Counted from the stretch's first letter, positions 8,001-16,914 are shown. The stretch is DNA of 64,000 nucleotides from Candidatus Scybalocola faecigallinarum (GCA_018711005.1 DVIT01000022.1:1-64000), one strand, 5' to 3'. Numbers and translations: made by a program. Notes: generated by a model not told the origin, from the letters alone.

Positions 8001-9989
8001 TTAGCAGATTTCTGCCCCCGCAGGCATTTCTTTTTCAGGAACCATAAGGGACAGATTGCCCTGAGCATCCTCTGCGCACAGGATCATACCCTCAGACAGG
8101 ATTCCTGCCAGTTTTGCCGGTTTCAGGTTCACAACAACCATAACCTTTTTGCCAACCATTTCTTCCGCAGAATAATATTTCTTAATACCGGAAACGATCT
8201 GCTTTACCTGGCTTCCGATCTTCACCTGGGAGCACAGAAGCTTCTTGGACTTCTTAACTTCCTCACAGGCAATGATCTCGCCTACCTGGAACTGAAGCTT
8301 AGCAAAATCATCATAAGTGATTTCCGGTTTTGCTTCAATATCAATGACTTCTTCCTCAGCCTTTTCTTCCTCCGGAGCTGCTTCTTTGGAAGCCTCGCCC
8401 TCCTGAGCAGCACGGGCTGCATGCATAGCCTCTACCTTTTCCATGACTTCTTTCAGATCCTGACGGGCAAAAAGGATTTCCGGCTTTTCAATAACACGGC
8501 CGCCGGTTTCAAGCTGGCCAAACTCCCCTAATTCTTCATAAGAACGGCGCTCTGTTCCCAGCTGATCCAGGATCTTCTGAGCCGTTTCAGGCAGAAACGC
8601 TTCCAGGCATACGGCAGAAATGCGGATTCCTTCCATGAGATTATAAAGCACAGTTGCCAGACGGTCCTTCTTAGACTCATCCTTTGCAAGTACCCATGGC
8701 TCTGTCTCGTCAATATATTTATTGCACCGGCGCAGTAAGGTAAAGATTTCGGAAATGGCATCAGCCACGCGGAGCTTATCCATCTTTTCAGCCACTTTTC
8801 CAGGCATTGCCAAAGCTACAGCCTTCAGATCATCGTCCACCGGTTCGCAAACGCCGGGATTTGAAATAACGCCGCCAAAATACTTATTATTCATGGAAAT
8901 GGTACGGTTGACCAGATTTCCTAAAATATTGGCCAGGTCAGAGTTCAGGCGTTCTACCATCAGCTCCCATGTAATGGTTCCGTCATTGTCAAAAGGCATT
9001 TCGTGAAGTACAAAATACCGAACCGCGTCAACGCCAAAGAAATCTACCAGATCATCGGCGTAAATAATATTGCCTTTGGACTTACTCATCTTACCGCCAT
9101 TCATCAGCAGCCACGGATGGCCAAACACCTGCTTGGGCAGCGGCAGATCCAGAGCCATGAGCATGATGGGCCAGTAAATGGTATGGAAGCGGATAATGTC
9201 CTTGCCGATCAAATGAAGATCTGCAGGCCAGTATTTCTCAAACATAGGATCATTATTGCCGTCCAGGTCATAGCCCAGTCCGGTAATGTAGTTGCTTAAC
9301 GCATCGATCCACACATAAACCACATGCTTAGGATCAAAATCTACAGGAATACCCCAGGAAAAGCTTGTACGGGATACGCACAGATCCTGAAGGCCCGGCA
9401 GCAGGAAGTTGTTCATCATTTCATTTTTACGGGATTCCGGCTGGATAAATTCCGGATGCTCATTAATATACTCAATGAGACGGTCTGCATATTTGCTTAA
9501 TTTAAAGAAATACGCTTCTTCCCTGGCATCTACTACCTCACGGCCGCAGTCCGGACACTTGCCGTCTACTAACTGGCTTTCTGTAAAGAAGGACTCGCAA
9601 GGGGTGCAGTATTTGCCTTCATAATAGCCTTTATAAATATCGCCCTGATCATACAGCTTTTTAAAGATCTTCTGCACTTGTTTTTCATGATCTTCGTCTG
9701 TGGTGCGGATAAACTTATCATAGGATGTGTTCATCAGATCCCAAATGCTTTTGATCTGACCGGAAACATTGTCTACAAATTCCTTCGGTGTTACACCGGC
9801 CTCCTGGGCCTTGATCTCAATCTTCTGGCCATGCTCATCGGTTCCGGTCTGGAAACGCACATCATACCCCTGCATCCGTTTAAAACGGGCAATGCTGTCT
9901 GCCAGCACAGCCTCGTACGTATTTCCAATATGGGGCTTGCCTGATGTGTAGGCAATGGCGGTTGTAATGTAATAAGGTTTCTTTGCCAT
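8001..9989 (-). CDS. metG: Methionyl-tRNA synthetase
   Basis: 662 residues, the length of the long form with a C-terminal tRNA-binding domain. It charges tRNA-Met. Visible motifs are the HIGH-type signature KPHIGNTYEA, a zinc knuckle with CTPC and CPDC, and GGKMSKSKGN for ATP. After an Ala/Glu-rich linker (about 520-550) comes an EMAP/Trbp111-type domain (FAKLQFQVGEI... to the end) that helps dimerisation and tRNA binding. AGGAGG lies before the ATG at 9989. Expression should be set by the Met T-box at 10262-10583; between that element and the start codon lies a 115-bp tandem repeat. It heads the operon with the TRIC-like and pyridoxamine kinase genes. Confidence 0.97.
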   Translation of the reverse strand: MAKKPYYITTAIAYTSGKPHIGNTYEAVLADSIARFKRMQGYDVRFQTGTDEHGQKIEIKAQEAGVTPKEFVDNVSGQIKSIWDLMNTSYDKFIRTTDEDHEKQVQKIFKKLYDQGDIYKGYYEGKYCTPCESFFTESQLVDGKCPDCGREVVDAREEAYFFKLSKYADRLIEYINEHPEFIQPESRKNEMMNNFLLPGLQDLCVSRTSFSWGIPVDFDPKHVVYVWIDALSNYITGLGYDLDGNNDPMFEKYWPADLHLIGKDIIRFHTIYWPIMLMALDLPLPKQVFGHPWLLMNGGKMSKSKGNIIYADDLVDFFGVDAVRYFVLHEMPFDNDGTITWELMVERLNSDLANILGNLVNRTISMNNKYFGGVISNPGVCEPVDDDLKAVALAMPGKVAEKMDKLRVADAISEIFTLLRRCNKYIDETEPWVLAKDESKKDRLATVLYNLMEGIRISAVCLEAFLPETAQKILDQLGTERRSYEELGEFGQLETGGRVIEKPEILFARQDLKEVMEKVEAMHAARAAQEGEASKEAAPEEEKAEEEVIDIEAKPEITYDDFAKLQFQVGEIIACEEVKKSKKLLCSQVKIGSQVKQIVSGIKKYYSAEEMVGKKVMVVVNLKPAKLAGILSEGMILCAEDAQGNLSLMVPEKEMPAGAEIC

Positions 9990-10021
9990 CTTTTCATACC
10001 TCCTGGGTTCTTATTCTTTTT

Positions 10022-10136
10022 GGTAACATCGCTCAACTAAATTCGGCGGGCGCTTTGCTTCCGCCTCATTAAGGTTCCCGATGTGCGTTCCCACTAAATT
10101 CAGCCGGCGCCTTCGGCTTGGCTTCATTAAGTGGTC
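10022..10136. repeat. 115-bp direct repeat, copy 1 (metG leader)
   Basis: From GGTAACATCGCTC to AAGTGGTC. Copy 2 starts 121 bases later and differs at only two positions that I can see. Each copy is built of two diverged halves (ACTAAATTCGGCGG... and ACTAAATTCAGCCGG...), and each half is an imperfect palindrome able to fold as a GC-rich hairpin. It lies between the T-box terminator and the metG start, so it is transcribed as part of the leader. Confidence 0.9.
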
Positions 10137-10142
10137 GTGGCG

Positions 10143-10257
10143 GGTAACATCGCTCAACTAAATTCGGCGGGCGCTTCGCTTCCGCCTCATTAAGGTTCGC
10201 GATGTGCGTTCCCACTAAATTCAGCCGGCGCCTTCGGCTTGGCTTCATTAAGTGGTC
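10143..10257. repeat. 115-bp direct repeat, copy 2 (metG leader)
   Basis: Near-identical to 10022-10136 and separated from it by six bases. The visible differences are TTCGCTTCC against TTTGCTTCC and GGTTCGCG against GGTTCCCG. It ends five bases from the T-box terminator region. Confidence 0.9.
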
Positions 10258-10261
10258 ACAG

Positions 10262-10583
10262 CAATAAAGCTCCCGCCTGAGATTTCAGGACGAGAGCTTA
10301 AACTTCGTGTTACCACCTGGGTTCATCCGCGCCTCACGGCGGCGGACCTTAGTGAGTACATACATGGAAAGACAATCCGCAAAAATCAAGCGGTCTTATC
10401 CTGTGCAATACTCCGGCGCTATAACGGGCGCTCCCGTCGCAGCCTTGAGTCTTTCCCGGCAGTCACCGACGTCTGATCCTGTGATCAAACACCCTGTCCC
10501 GGAAAGTCTTTCGGTGCGCGGCTCCAAGGCCATGTTCGATACCTGCGTCTGTACTCCTTCTCAGCAAACGGAGTTCTCTGTAA
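10262..10583 (-). promoter_or_regulatory. T-box leader (Met-responsive) of metG
   Basis: Read leftwards from 10583: the Stem I start AGAGAACTCC with GCTGAGAAGGAG, a candidate Met specifier ATG at 10533-10531 in GAACATGG, then the conserved T-box CCAGGTGGTAACACG (10320-10306). The terminator hairpin AAGCTCTCGTCCTG/CAGGCGGGAGCTT (10299-10267) is followed by TATT. Uncharged tRNA-Met is expected to bind the specifier and the T-box and stop the terminator from forming, so metG rises when Met-tRNA is short. The specifier position is inferred from its place in the leader. Confidence 0.9.
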
Positions 10584-10636
10584 CAGCAGTCCAAATATCT
10601 ACTCTCCTTTTCACTGCTTTTATCAAGATTACTTAC

Positions 10637-10665
10637 AGAATACGTCCTCAGGCGGGATTTGTCAA
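10637..10665 (-). promoter_or_regulatory. Sigma-A promoter of the metG operon
   Basis: TTGACA (10665-10660), a spacer of 17 bases and TATTCT (10642-10637), read leftwards, about 50 bases upstream of the T-box Stem I. Confidence 0.75.
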
Positions 10666-10670
10666 GGGTA

Positions 10671-10764
10671 TAAATCCGGTAACAGTTCGGCTGGCTGAAC
10701 TTTTACTAAATCCGGTAACAGTTCAATGCGTTGCTCTTGACATTCTGAAACGCAGTGTTATAAT
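10671..10764 (+). promoter_or_regulatory. marR promoter with 18-bp direct repeats (candidate operator)
   Basis: TTGACA (10737-10742), a spacer of 16 bases and TATAAT (10759-10764). Upstream, TAAATCCGGTAACAGTTC occurs twice (10671-10688 and 10707-10724), a 36-base period. A shorter TAACAGTTC recurs at 10776-10784 past the start site. These may bind the MarR protein encoded next, though the sequence also resembles a repeat at 39795-39930. Confidence 0.6.
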
Positions 10765-10831
10765 AGTTTTTGGAATAACAGTTCTATTTAAAACAGTTTA
10801 TTTTAAAACAATATTCAAGGAGGAGTCAATA

Positions 10832-11281
10832 ATGCCCAACACAACATCGCTTCTTGCAAATTTCCGGAGGATCATAAAGCTTTATGACACCATGCTCAAG
10901 CCTGTATGTGGGCATTATGATCTGACGCAGATCGAAGCTACCATTATCAGCTTTCTTTATAATAATCCCGGAAAAGATACTGCCGCAGATATTGTGGAAT
11001 TAAGAATGCTGTCCAAAGGCAATGTGTCACGGGCTGTAGAAAGCCTGATCCAAAAATCGCTGCTTACCCGCCGCCAGGATACAGCGGACCGCAGGCGGGT
11101 ACACTTGTCTCTGACACCCGACACCCGGCCCATCACAAAGGAAATTGAAACCGTACGCCAAAATTTCCGTCAATGCATTTTTGCAGGCTTTACTCCGGAG
11201 GAACAGGAACAGTTCCATCTGTTCAATGAACGCATTGCAGAAAACACAAAAAAGACATCCAAAGAGGCGGAACAGTCATGA
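10832..11281 (+). CDS. MarR-family transcriptional regulator
   Basis: 149 residues, the normal MarR length. It has a winged-helix DNA-binding core: MLSKGNVSRAVESLIQKSLLTRRQDTADRRRVHLSLT is the recognition helix and wing, with the DRRR wing motif typical of the family. The start at 10832 has AGGAGGAG before it; the reading frame is open far upstream, but that part runs through the metG T-box and promoter and is not coding. The stop overlaps the MATE pump start (ATGA), so the pair form one operon, as in mepR-mepA. It probably represses its own operon and is released by a pump substrate. Confidence 0.9.
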   Translation: MPNTTSLLANFRRIIKLYDTMLKPVCGHYDLTQIEATIISFLYNNPGKDTAADIVELRMLSKGNVSRAVESLIQKSLLTRRQDTADRRRVHLSLTPDTRPITKEIETVRQNFRQCIFAGFTPEEQEQFHLFNERIAENTKKTSKEAEQS

Positions 11282-12687
11282 CCCAGGACAAAGGATTTCT
11301 GGGGAAGGAGCCCGTCGGCAAGCTTTTGCTGAGACTTGCCCTTCCTACAGTTACAGCACAGATCATTAACATGCTTTATAACATTGTAGACCGTATTTAT
11401 ATCGGACATATCCCGGAAATCGGTGATAAAGCCTTAACCGGCGTGGGCGTATGTATGCCCCTGATCATGATCGTCACCGCATTTGCCGCATTTACCGCCT
11501 ACGGCGGCGCTCCCAGGGCATCTATTTTTATGGGAAAAGAAGACTATAATACTGCTGAAAAGACTCTGGGAAACTGTTTTATCATCCAGATCATCATTTC
11601 CGTACTGCTTACCATCGTACTTCTGATCTGGAACAGAGACTTTCTCATGGTTTTCGGTGCCAGCGAAAATACTATAGAATATGGCGTAGATTATATGAAC
11701 ATCTATGCTCTGGGGACTATTTTTGTCCAGCTGACACTGGGTATGAACGCCTTTATCACTGCCCAGGGCTTTTCAAAAACCGGTATGCTTTCCGTACTGA
11801 TCGGCGCTGTTGCCAACATTATTTTAGACCCTGTATTTATTTTCGGCTTCAACATGGGCGTTCAGGGCGCGGCCCTGGCTACCATCATTTCCCAGGCCAT
11901 GTCCTGTATCTGGGTCCTTGCCTTTTTATTAGGAAAAAAGACGCATTTGCGGCTTCAGCCCAAATATTTCCGTCTCAGCCGAACCATTGTCCTGCCAAGC
12001 CTTGCTCTGGGCCTCTCTACCTTTATCATGCAGGCCAGCGAAAGCGTCATCTCCGTGTGCTTTAACGCATCCCTCTTAAAATACGGCGGCGATGTGGCCG
12101 TAGGCGCCATGACCATCCTCACCAGTGTTATGCAGTTTGCCATGCTTCCCCTTCAGGGCCTTGGGCAAGGCGCTCAGCCCATTATCAGCTATAACTACGG
12201 CGCCCACAATGCCCAGCGGGTCAAAGCGGCCTTTAAGCTGCTGCTGAAAGCAAGCCTTGTGTATTCCATCCTGTTATGGGCGCTTGTTATGCTTTTCCCT
12301 CAGGCATTTGCAGCAATGTTTACCAATAATGCCCAGCTCCTGGAATTTACTCAGAAAGCGCTGCGCATTTACATGGCCTGCATGTTCCTGTTCGGTATCC
12401 AGATCGCGTGCCAGATGACCTTTACCTCTTTGGGAAATGCCAAAGCCTCCATCATTGTGGCTGTTACCCGTAAATTTATACTGCTGATCCCCCTGATCTA
12501 CATTATACCTGTGATCTTCCCCGGAGATAAAACGACTGCCGTTTATATGGCAGAGCCGGTAGCTGATTTTATCGCCGTAACCTTTACTGCTATTTTATTT
12601 ACCTTCCAGTTCCGTAAGGTGCTGCGGCAAATGTCCGCATCCGGTAGCTCTGCAGTTTCAGACAGCACAAAAAACAAGAAGAAATAA
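11278..12687 (+). CDS. MATE-family multidrug efflux pump (MepA-like)
   Basis: 469 residues with about 12 membrane segments in two homologous halves. The opening (PVGKLLLRLALPTVTAQIINMLYNIVDRIYIG) and the second-half GLGQGAQPIISYNYGA segment are typical of MATE pumps of the MepA branch, which export cationic drugs by Na+ or H+ antiport. The start codon overlaps the stop of the MarR gene. It is the first of three MATE genes in the window. The remnant of ftsH begins about 50 bases after the stop. The drug range cannot be read from the sequence. Confidence 0.9.
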   Translation: MTQDKGFLGKEPVGKLLLRLALPTVTAQIINMLYNIVDRIYIGHIPEIGDKALTGVGVCMPLIMIVTAFAAFTAYGGAPRASIFMGKEDYNTAEKTLGNCFIIQIIISVLLTIVLLIWNRDFLMVFGASENTIEYGVDYMNIYALGTIFVQLTLGMNAFITAQGFSKTGMLSVLIGAVANIILDPVFIFGFNMGVQGAALATIISQAMSCIWVLAFLLGKKTHLRLQPKYFRLSRTIVLPSLALGLSTFIMQASESVISVCFNASLLKYGGDVAVGAMTILTSVMQFAMLPLQGLGQGAQPIISYNYGAHNAQRVKAAFKLLLKASLVYSILLWALVMLFPQAFAAMFTNNAQLLEFTQKALRIYMACMFLFGIQIACQMTFTSLGNAKASIIVAVTRKFILLIPLIYIIPVIFPGDKTTAVYMAEPVADFIAVTFTAILFTFQFRKVLRQMSASGSSAVSDSTKNKKK

Positions 12688-12738
12688 TCATACACGAAGT
12701 TGTCAATGACAGACAAATCCCCTTCTCAGCTTTATACT

Positions 12739-13085
12739 GACCTGGATCCTTCCCTCCTGCGTCCGGGACGCTTTGACCGCCGTGTGCCTGTAGAGCTTCC
12801 AATGATATTGAGCAGTCCACAAAGCTGGCCAGAGCCATGATCACTCAATACGGCATGACCGATGAATTTGACATGGTGGCCCTGGAAACGGTACAAAACC
12901 AGTATTTAGGCGGCGATGCTTCCCTTGCCTGTGCCTCTGAAACAGCCTCACGTATCGACCAGCGTGTGGTTGAAACTGTGAAAAAGGCTCACGAAAAAGC
13001 CAGAAACATCCTTCTTGAAAATCAGGACAAGCTACATCAGCTTGCCGAATACCTGATTGAAAAAGAAACCATCGCCTGCCGATAA
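12739..13085 (+). pseudogene. Remnant of ftsH (AAA protease)
   Basis: Two pieces of an FtsH protein lie next to each other. The first (12739 to about 12800) reads DLDPSLLRPGRFDRRVPVELP, matching the second region of homology of the AAA domain. After a frame change the second piece (about 12806-13085) reads DIEQSTKLARAMITQYG, then FLGGDA-like YLGGDASLACASETAS and a C-terminal KETI segment, matching the end of the peptidase domain. The zinc-binding HEXXH region, the membrane part and most of the ATPase are absent. An intact ftsH is presumably elsewhere in the genome. The fragment lies between a MATE gene and an esterase gene without its own start. Confidence 0.85.
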
Positions 13086-13141
13086 AATAGATAACAATCA
13101 AAGACTTTCCATGAAGGAATGTTGCTAAAGGATGTGTGCCT

Positions 13142-14008
13142 ATGAAAAGAACTTACACAAAAGAAACCGTCCGCATCCCCTCCTGCGGCCGCCAGATGAA
13201 GCTTCTGATCTTCCGCCCGGTAAAAAACGCAAAGCCTCCCAAAGAGACCCCCGGGATCCTGTGGATCCATGGCGGCGGCTATATGACCGGCATGGCGGAA
13301 ATGATCTACATGACCCGTGCGCTGCCCCTGGTGAAAAAATACGGCGCTGTCGTTGTCACGCCTCAGTACCGGCTGGCCGGAAAGTACCCGAATCCATTTG
13401 CCCCAAACGGCGCCCCTTATCCGGCAGCATTAAAGAACTGCTATGCTGCTCTGAAATACCTTAAAGAACACGCCCGGGAGCTGGGCATTAACAGCAGCCA
13501 GATCATGGTTGGCGGCGAAAGTGCCGGAGGCGGTCTTACCGCGGCTCTGTGCATGTATGCCAGAGATAAAGGAGAGGTACAAATCGCCTTCCAAATGCCT
13601 TTGTATCCCATGCTGGACGACCGGGACACGCCTTCCTCCCGTGACAACCATGCCCCTGTGTGGAATACCCGATGGAACCATCTTGGATGGAAAACTTATC
13701 TGGGCCCGCTCTGGAAAAAAGAACAGGTTCCCGTTTACGCTGTCCCGGCCCGGCAGACTGATTATACCGGACTGCCTCCGGCATATACCTTTGTGGGGGA
13801 TATTGAGCCCTTTTACTGTGAAACGCTTACTTACATAAAAAACCTGAAAAAAGCAGGCATAGAAGCCGCCGTTCATGTATATCCCGGCTGCTTCCATGCC
13901 TTTGATATGCTCCTGCCGTTTCTTCCTGTCAGCAAAAAGGCTGCGGCACGGTTTGAAAAGGCTTATTTGTATGCGGCACGGCATTTCTTTGCTCCGCAAA
14001 AGGGATGA
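13142..14008 (+). CDS. Alpha/beta hydrolase, hormone-sensitive-lipase type esterase
   Basis: 288 residues. The oxyanion-hole motif is WIHGGGY near residue 41, the nucleophile elbow GGESAGGG near 125 holds the catalytic Ser, and the likely Asp and His are in VGDIEPFYCET and GCFHAFD. This matches the HSL family of carboxylesterases that cut short acyl esters in the cytoplasm. The start at 13142 is chosen over a GTG two codons earlier because AAAGGA is better spaced. No signal peptide. It appears as a single gene that ends at the hairpin at 14029-14048. The substrate is unknown. Confidence 0.85.
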   Translation: MKRTYTKETVRIPSCGRQMKLLIFRPVKNAKPPKETPGILWIHGGGYMTGMAEMIYMTRALPLVKKYGAVVVTPQYRLAGKYPNPFAPNGAPYPAALKNCYAALKYLKEHARELGINSSQIMVGGESAGGGLTAALCMYARDKGEVQIAFQMPLYPMLDDRDTPSSRDNHAPVWNTRWNHLGWKTYLGPLWKKEQVPVYAVPARQTDYTGLPPAYTFVGDIEPFYCETLTYIKNLKKAGIEAAVHVYPGCFHAFDMLLPFLPVSKKAAARFEKAYLYAARHFFAPQKG

Positions 14009-14028
14009 AAAATAATTGGTTGAGTAGA

Positions 14029-14048
14029 CTTGTCCCTTACGGGACAAG
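14029..14048. terminator. Hairpin between the convergent esterase and Fic genes
   Basis: CTTGTCCC-TTAC-GGGACAAG, an 8-bp stem between two convergent genes. On the plus strand it is followed by CCCCTCTTATATTTTT. It could serve both. Confidence 0.6.
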
Positions 14049-14054
14049 CCCCTC

Positions 14055-15047
14055 TTATATTTTTACATATCTTTGATTTCTGCTGCTGGGCTTATCAGGG
14101 ATCGTCATATGGATCAATCCCATCTCTATTGCCGGGCGGAGATAATTTCTGCGAAAGCCCTCTTTAGATTTCAGGCCCATTTTCTCCATTAGTGCCTTAC
14201 TTGTATAAGGAATATCGTATTCCATAACATCAAGTAATTTTTTAATATATTCTGAAAGTTGTTCATTATCCTCATGGATCTGAACAGAAATCTCATCTAA
14301 AATCCTGTCTATTTGGGACAGCATAAACTCAATAAAGTGGGTTGAAACGCCATCTACGTGGCACTGGGCAATCGCCTCGTAATACTCCTCCTGAAACTTC
14401 TCAATCTGGCTTTCAATAGGAATATATTCAAAAACGGGTTTCCATCTGTAAAGGATAGCCGTATGCCACAGCCTTGCCATTCTTCCATTTCCATCGGAAA
14501 ATGGATGGATAAAAACAAATTCATAATGAAATACACTGCTAAGAATTAAAGGATGGATACTATTTTTTTCTTCCCCCATCCAGTTAAAAAGATCATCCAT
14601 TAACTGGGGCACAAATCGCGCAGGCGGCGCCATAAAAATACATTGATCACCATTAAAAACACCTTCTTCCCCTTGACGAAAAGTTCCGGATTCATCCACA
14701 ACATATTTTGTCATAATGCCATGAAACTTCTTTAAATCCTTTATGCTGTATGGATCAATTTCAGAGATTTTCTCATAAGCGGCATATGCATTTTTAACTT
14801 CCTGAATCTCTTTTTGCTCACCTAATACAATCTTTCCATTAATAACATCTCTAACCTGTCCCAAGGAGAGAGAATTAGCCTCTATTTTAAGGGAAGAATG
14901 AATTGACTTAATACGATTGTTTCTTCTCAAATATGGCTTTGATTCCAGATTTCCGGTCGCAGTAATACGTCCGATCTTTTCTGAAATCGACGACACAAAT
15001 GATAAAATCTTATTTGTGATTATAAAGGGGGGCCTATAATCTCCCAT
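14055..15047 (-). CDS. Fic-domain protein (putative AMP-transferase)
   Basis: 330 residues. The catalytic loop HPFSDGNGRMAR (about 177-188) matches the HxFx(D/E)GNGRxxR motif of active Fic enzymes, which transfer AMP or a similar group onto a protein hydroxyl. An inhibitory-helix-like stretch (SSLKIEANSLS, about 51-61) precedes it, with Ala where Gly is usual, so self-inhibition is likely of class II type. The C-terminal 90 residues look like a winged helix (SKALMEKMGLKSKEGFRRNYLRPAIEMGLI), a common partner in Fic proteins. GGAGG precedes the ATG. No antitoxin gene stands beside it; the AAA/nuclease gene lies 50 bases upstream on the same strand. The target protein is unknown. Confidence 0.9.
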   Translation of the reverse strand: MGDYRPPFIITNKILSFVSSISEKIGRITATGNLESKPYLRRNNRIKSIHSSLKIEANSLSLGQVRDVINGKIVLGEQKEIQEVKNAYAAYEKISEIDPYSIKDLKKFHGIMTKYVVDESGTFRQGEEGVFNGDQCIFMAPPARFVPQLMDDLFNWMGEEKNSIHPLILSSVFHYEFVFIHPFSDGNGRMARLWHTAILYRWKPVFEYIPIESQIEKFQEEYYEAIAQCHVDGVSTHFIEFMLSQIDRILDEISVQIHEDNEQLSEYIKKLLDVMEYDIPYTSKALMEKMGLKSKEGFRRNYLRPAIEMGLIHMTIPDKPSSRNQRYVKI

Positions 15048-15097
15048 AAAACACCTCCATTGACTTACGTATTATCTTGCGTACTTTCTTCCTATAT

Positions 15098-16789
15098 TCA
15101 CCTTCCGGTCTTTACCATACACTCCTTACGATAAAAAGCCACGCCATATTTTACAATATCCCTATACCCTTCCCGGCGCAGAGCCTCATCGTATTTCTGT
15201 GTTTCAATCTGTTCTAATGCCTCATCACATTTTGTTTCAAGGCCATCATAGGTTTGGGATACCTTCGTCTCTATAATAATCGCTTTTCCCCGGACGCTGG
15301 GATATTTCACGATAGTATCAGGACGGCCATTACCGGATTCCCGGTTGGACAAAACAATATAATTGCCTATGTTTTTTAACATCCCTGCCAGGAATCCATG
15401 ATAATAGCTTTCCTGGTAATCATAGAAGCTGATCGTTTCCATGAGATTTTCCGATAATATTTCCTCCATTTTTTTCGTATCTCCGGAAAGCATACTTTCA
15501 TACAAAGGGGTCAGTTCCAGCTTTTCTGTTTTTTCTTCAAACCACCGCAGCACTGCTGTTTTATAAATATACCGGACTTCACGATTGGGAATCGTCATTT
15601 CCATATAGATAATTTCTTCCTCCTGGTGTTCCCGGATTTTAGTCAAATATCCGGTAAAAAACAGGAAATTCCAAAGGTTTTCCTCAGTGGAATCCATATC
15701 ACTATAAGTAATATCCTCATGAATCGGTTTAATAATACTTTTCCCCTCAATCAACGCTTCAATCTCCTGCTTTAATGAAAGATCTGCCTGATCGATCAGA
15801 GCTCTGACAATATTATTTGAACTGGTATTTGACCAATACGGACGGGGAATAGCATTTTTATTTATACGGCAGGAATCCACATAATTAATCACACTCCATG
15901 GATTGTATACTTGCGCACTTCCAAAGGTATATCCATTATACCAGTCCTTGACTGCATTCTGATTCTGACTTAAACCATAGGCCTGAAGCATAGCATCTAC
16001 CTCACACTGAGTAAATCCAAAATGTTCTGCGTAGGAGCTGCTGGTAACTGAAACGACTTTAAGGTTATTCAAACCGGTAAATATAGATTCCTTGCTGATT
16101 CGAAGGCACCCGGTCACCACAGCAAAGGCCAGATGGTCATTGGTTTTTAAAGCGGATTCAAACAGGGAGCGGATCACACTGATAATTTCATCATAAAAAC
16201 CTGAAAACCAGGCATTTTCCAGAGGGACATCATATTCATCAATAAGGATTACCGTCTTTTCTCCCTGGCACTGATATAGACACTCTGTCAAGAACTTCAG
16301 AGCATCCATATAATCCGAATCACTTCCCTTAATATCCCGGATCCGAAGGTAACGATCCAACTGAGTATGTGTAAGGCTTGTGGAGGATTTAACTGCCGGC
16401 CAATGTCTTAAATATTCTTCTGCTAAAGCTTTTTTCAGCATATCAAAGGCCAGAGTATAGGTTGGCTGCTTCATTGATTTTAAAGAAAGGGTAATCACCG
16501 GATATTTTCCCATATGGGACAGATATTGATCCCCTTCATTCATAATCTTTAATCCCTGAAATAAACGCTGGTTTTCACCGGTATTTTCATCAGGATCCTT
16601 TTCAAAAAAGTACCGGAGCATACTCATGTTCAACGTTTTTCCAAATCTGCGCGGCCGGGTGAAAAGGGTTACTTCCCCTTTCATATCTAACAAATCCCGG
16701 ATCATCAGGGTTTTATCTACATAAAAATAACCTTCTTCTATAATCTTTTTAAAATTATCCACACCAATGGGCAGCGGTTTCCATCCCAT
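15098..16789 (-). CDS. AAA-ATPase-like / PD-(D/E)XK nuclease fusion protein
   Basis: 563 residues, full length for this family, which is abundant in gut Clostridia and Bacteroides. The N-terminal domain has YVDKTLMIRDLL, the P-loop-like TRPRRFGKTLNMSML (about 40-54), the acidic Walker-B-like VILIDEYDVPL, and TGCLRISKESIFTGLNN. The C-terminal domain carries the PD-(D/E)XK pattern: GNGRPDTIV, then KAIIIETKVS. Function has not been established well; a defence or mobile-element origin is often suspected. AAAGGAGG precedes the ATG at 16789. The decayed copy at 5256-6468 is its paralogue. Confidence 0.85.
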   Translation of the reverse strand: MGWKPLPIGVDNFKKIIEEGYFYVDKTLMIRDLLDMKGEVTLFTRPRRFGKTLNMSMLRYFFEKDPDENTGENQRLFQGLKIMNEGDQYLSHMGKYPVITLSLKSMKQPTYTLAFDMLKKALAEEYLRHWPAVKSSTSLTHTQLDRYLRIRDIKGSDSDYMDALKFLTECLYQCQGEKTVILIDEYDVPLENAWFSGFYDEIISVIRSLFESALKTNDHLAFAVVTGCLRISKESIFTGLNNLKVVSVTSSSYAEHFGFTQCEVDAMLQAYGLSQNQNAVKDWYNGYTFGSAQVYNPWSVINYVDSCRINKNAIPRPYWSNTSSNNIVRALIDQADLSLKQEIEALIEGKSIIKPIHEDITYSDMDSTEENLWNFLFFTGYLTKIREHQEEEIIYMEMTIPNREVRYIYKTAVLRWFEEKTEKLELTPLYESMLSGDTKKMEEILSENLMETISFYDYQESYYHGFLAGMLKNIGNYIVLSNRESGNGRPDTIVKYPSVRGKAIIIETKVSQTYDGLETKCDEALEQIETQKYDEALRREGYRDIVKYGVAFYRKECMVKTGR

Positions 16790-16840
16790 ACAAAACGCCT
16801 CCTTTACCTGCTTCTCCCCCTATTGTACTACACCAAAAAA

Positions 16841-16869
16841 AGCGGCGCAAGCCAAAGACCTGCACCGCT
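16841..16869 (-). terminator. Terminator after the formamidase gene
   Basis: AGCGGTGC and GCGCCGCT pair around a 13-base loop and are followed on the minus strand by TTTTTTT. Confidence 0.8.
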
Positions 16870-16914
16870 GTATGATTCCGCAACGATTCATCCATCTGAA
16901 CGGATATGTTTTCA

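Noticed and set aside
10022-10257. CRISPR array
   Set aside because: Only two 115-bp units with six bases between them, no spacers and no cas genes; it is a tandem palindromic repeat.
10307-10831. Long open frame ahead of the marR start (would add about 175 residues)
   Set aside because: It crosses the metG T-box, the metG promoter and the marR promoter, and a strong ribosome site sets the start at 10832.
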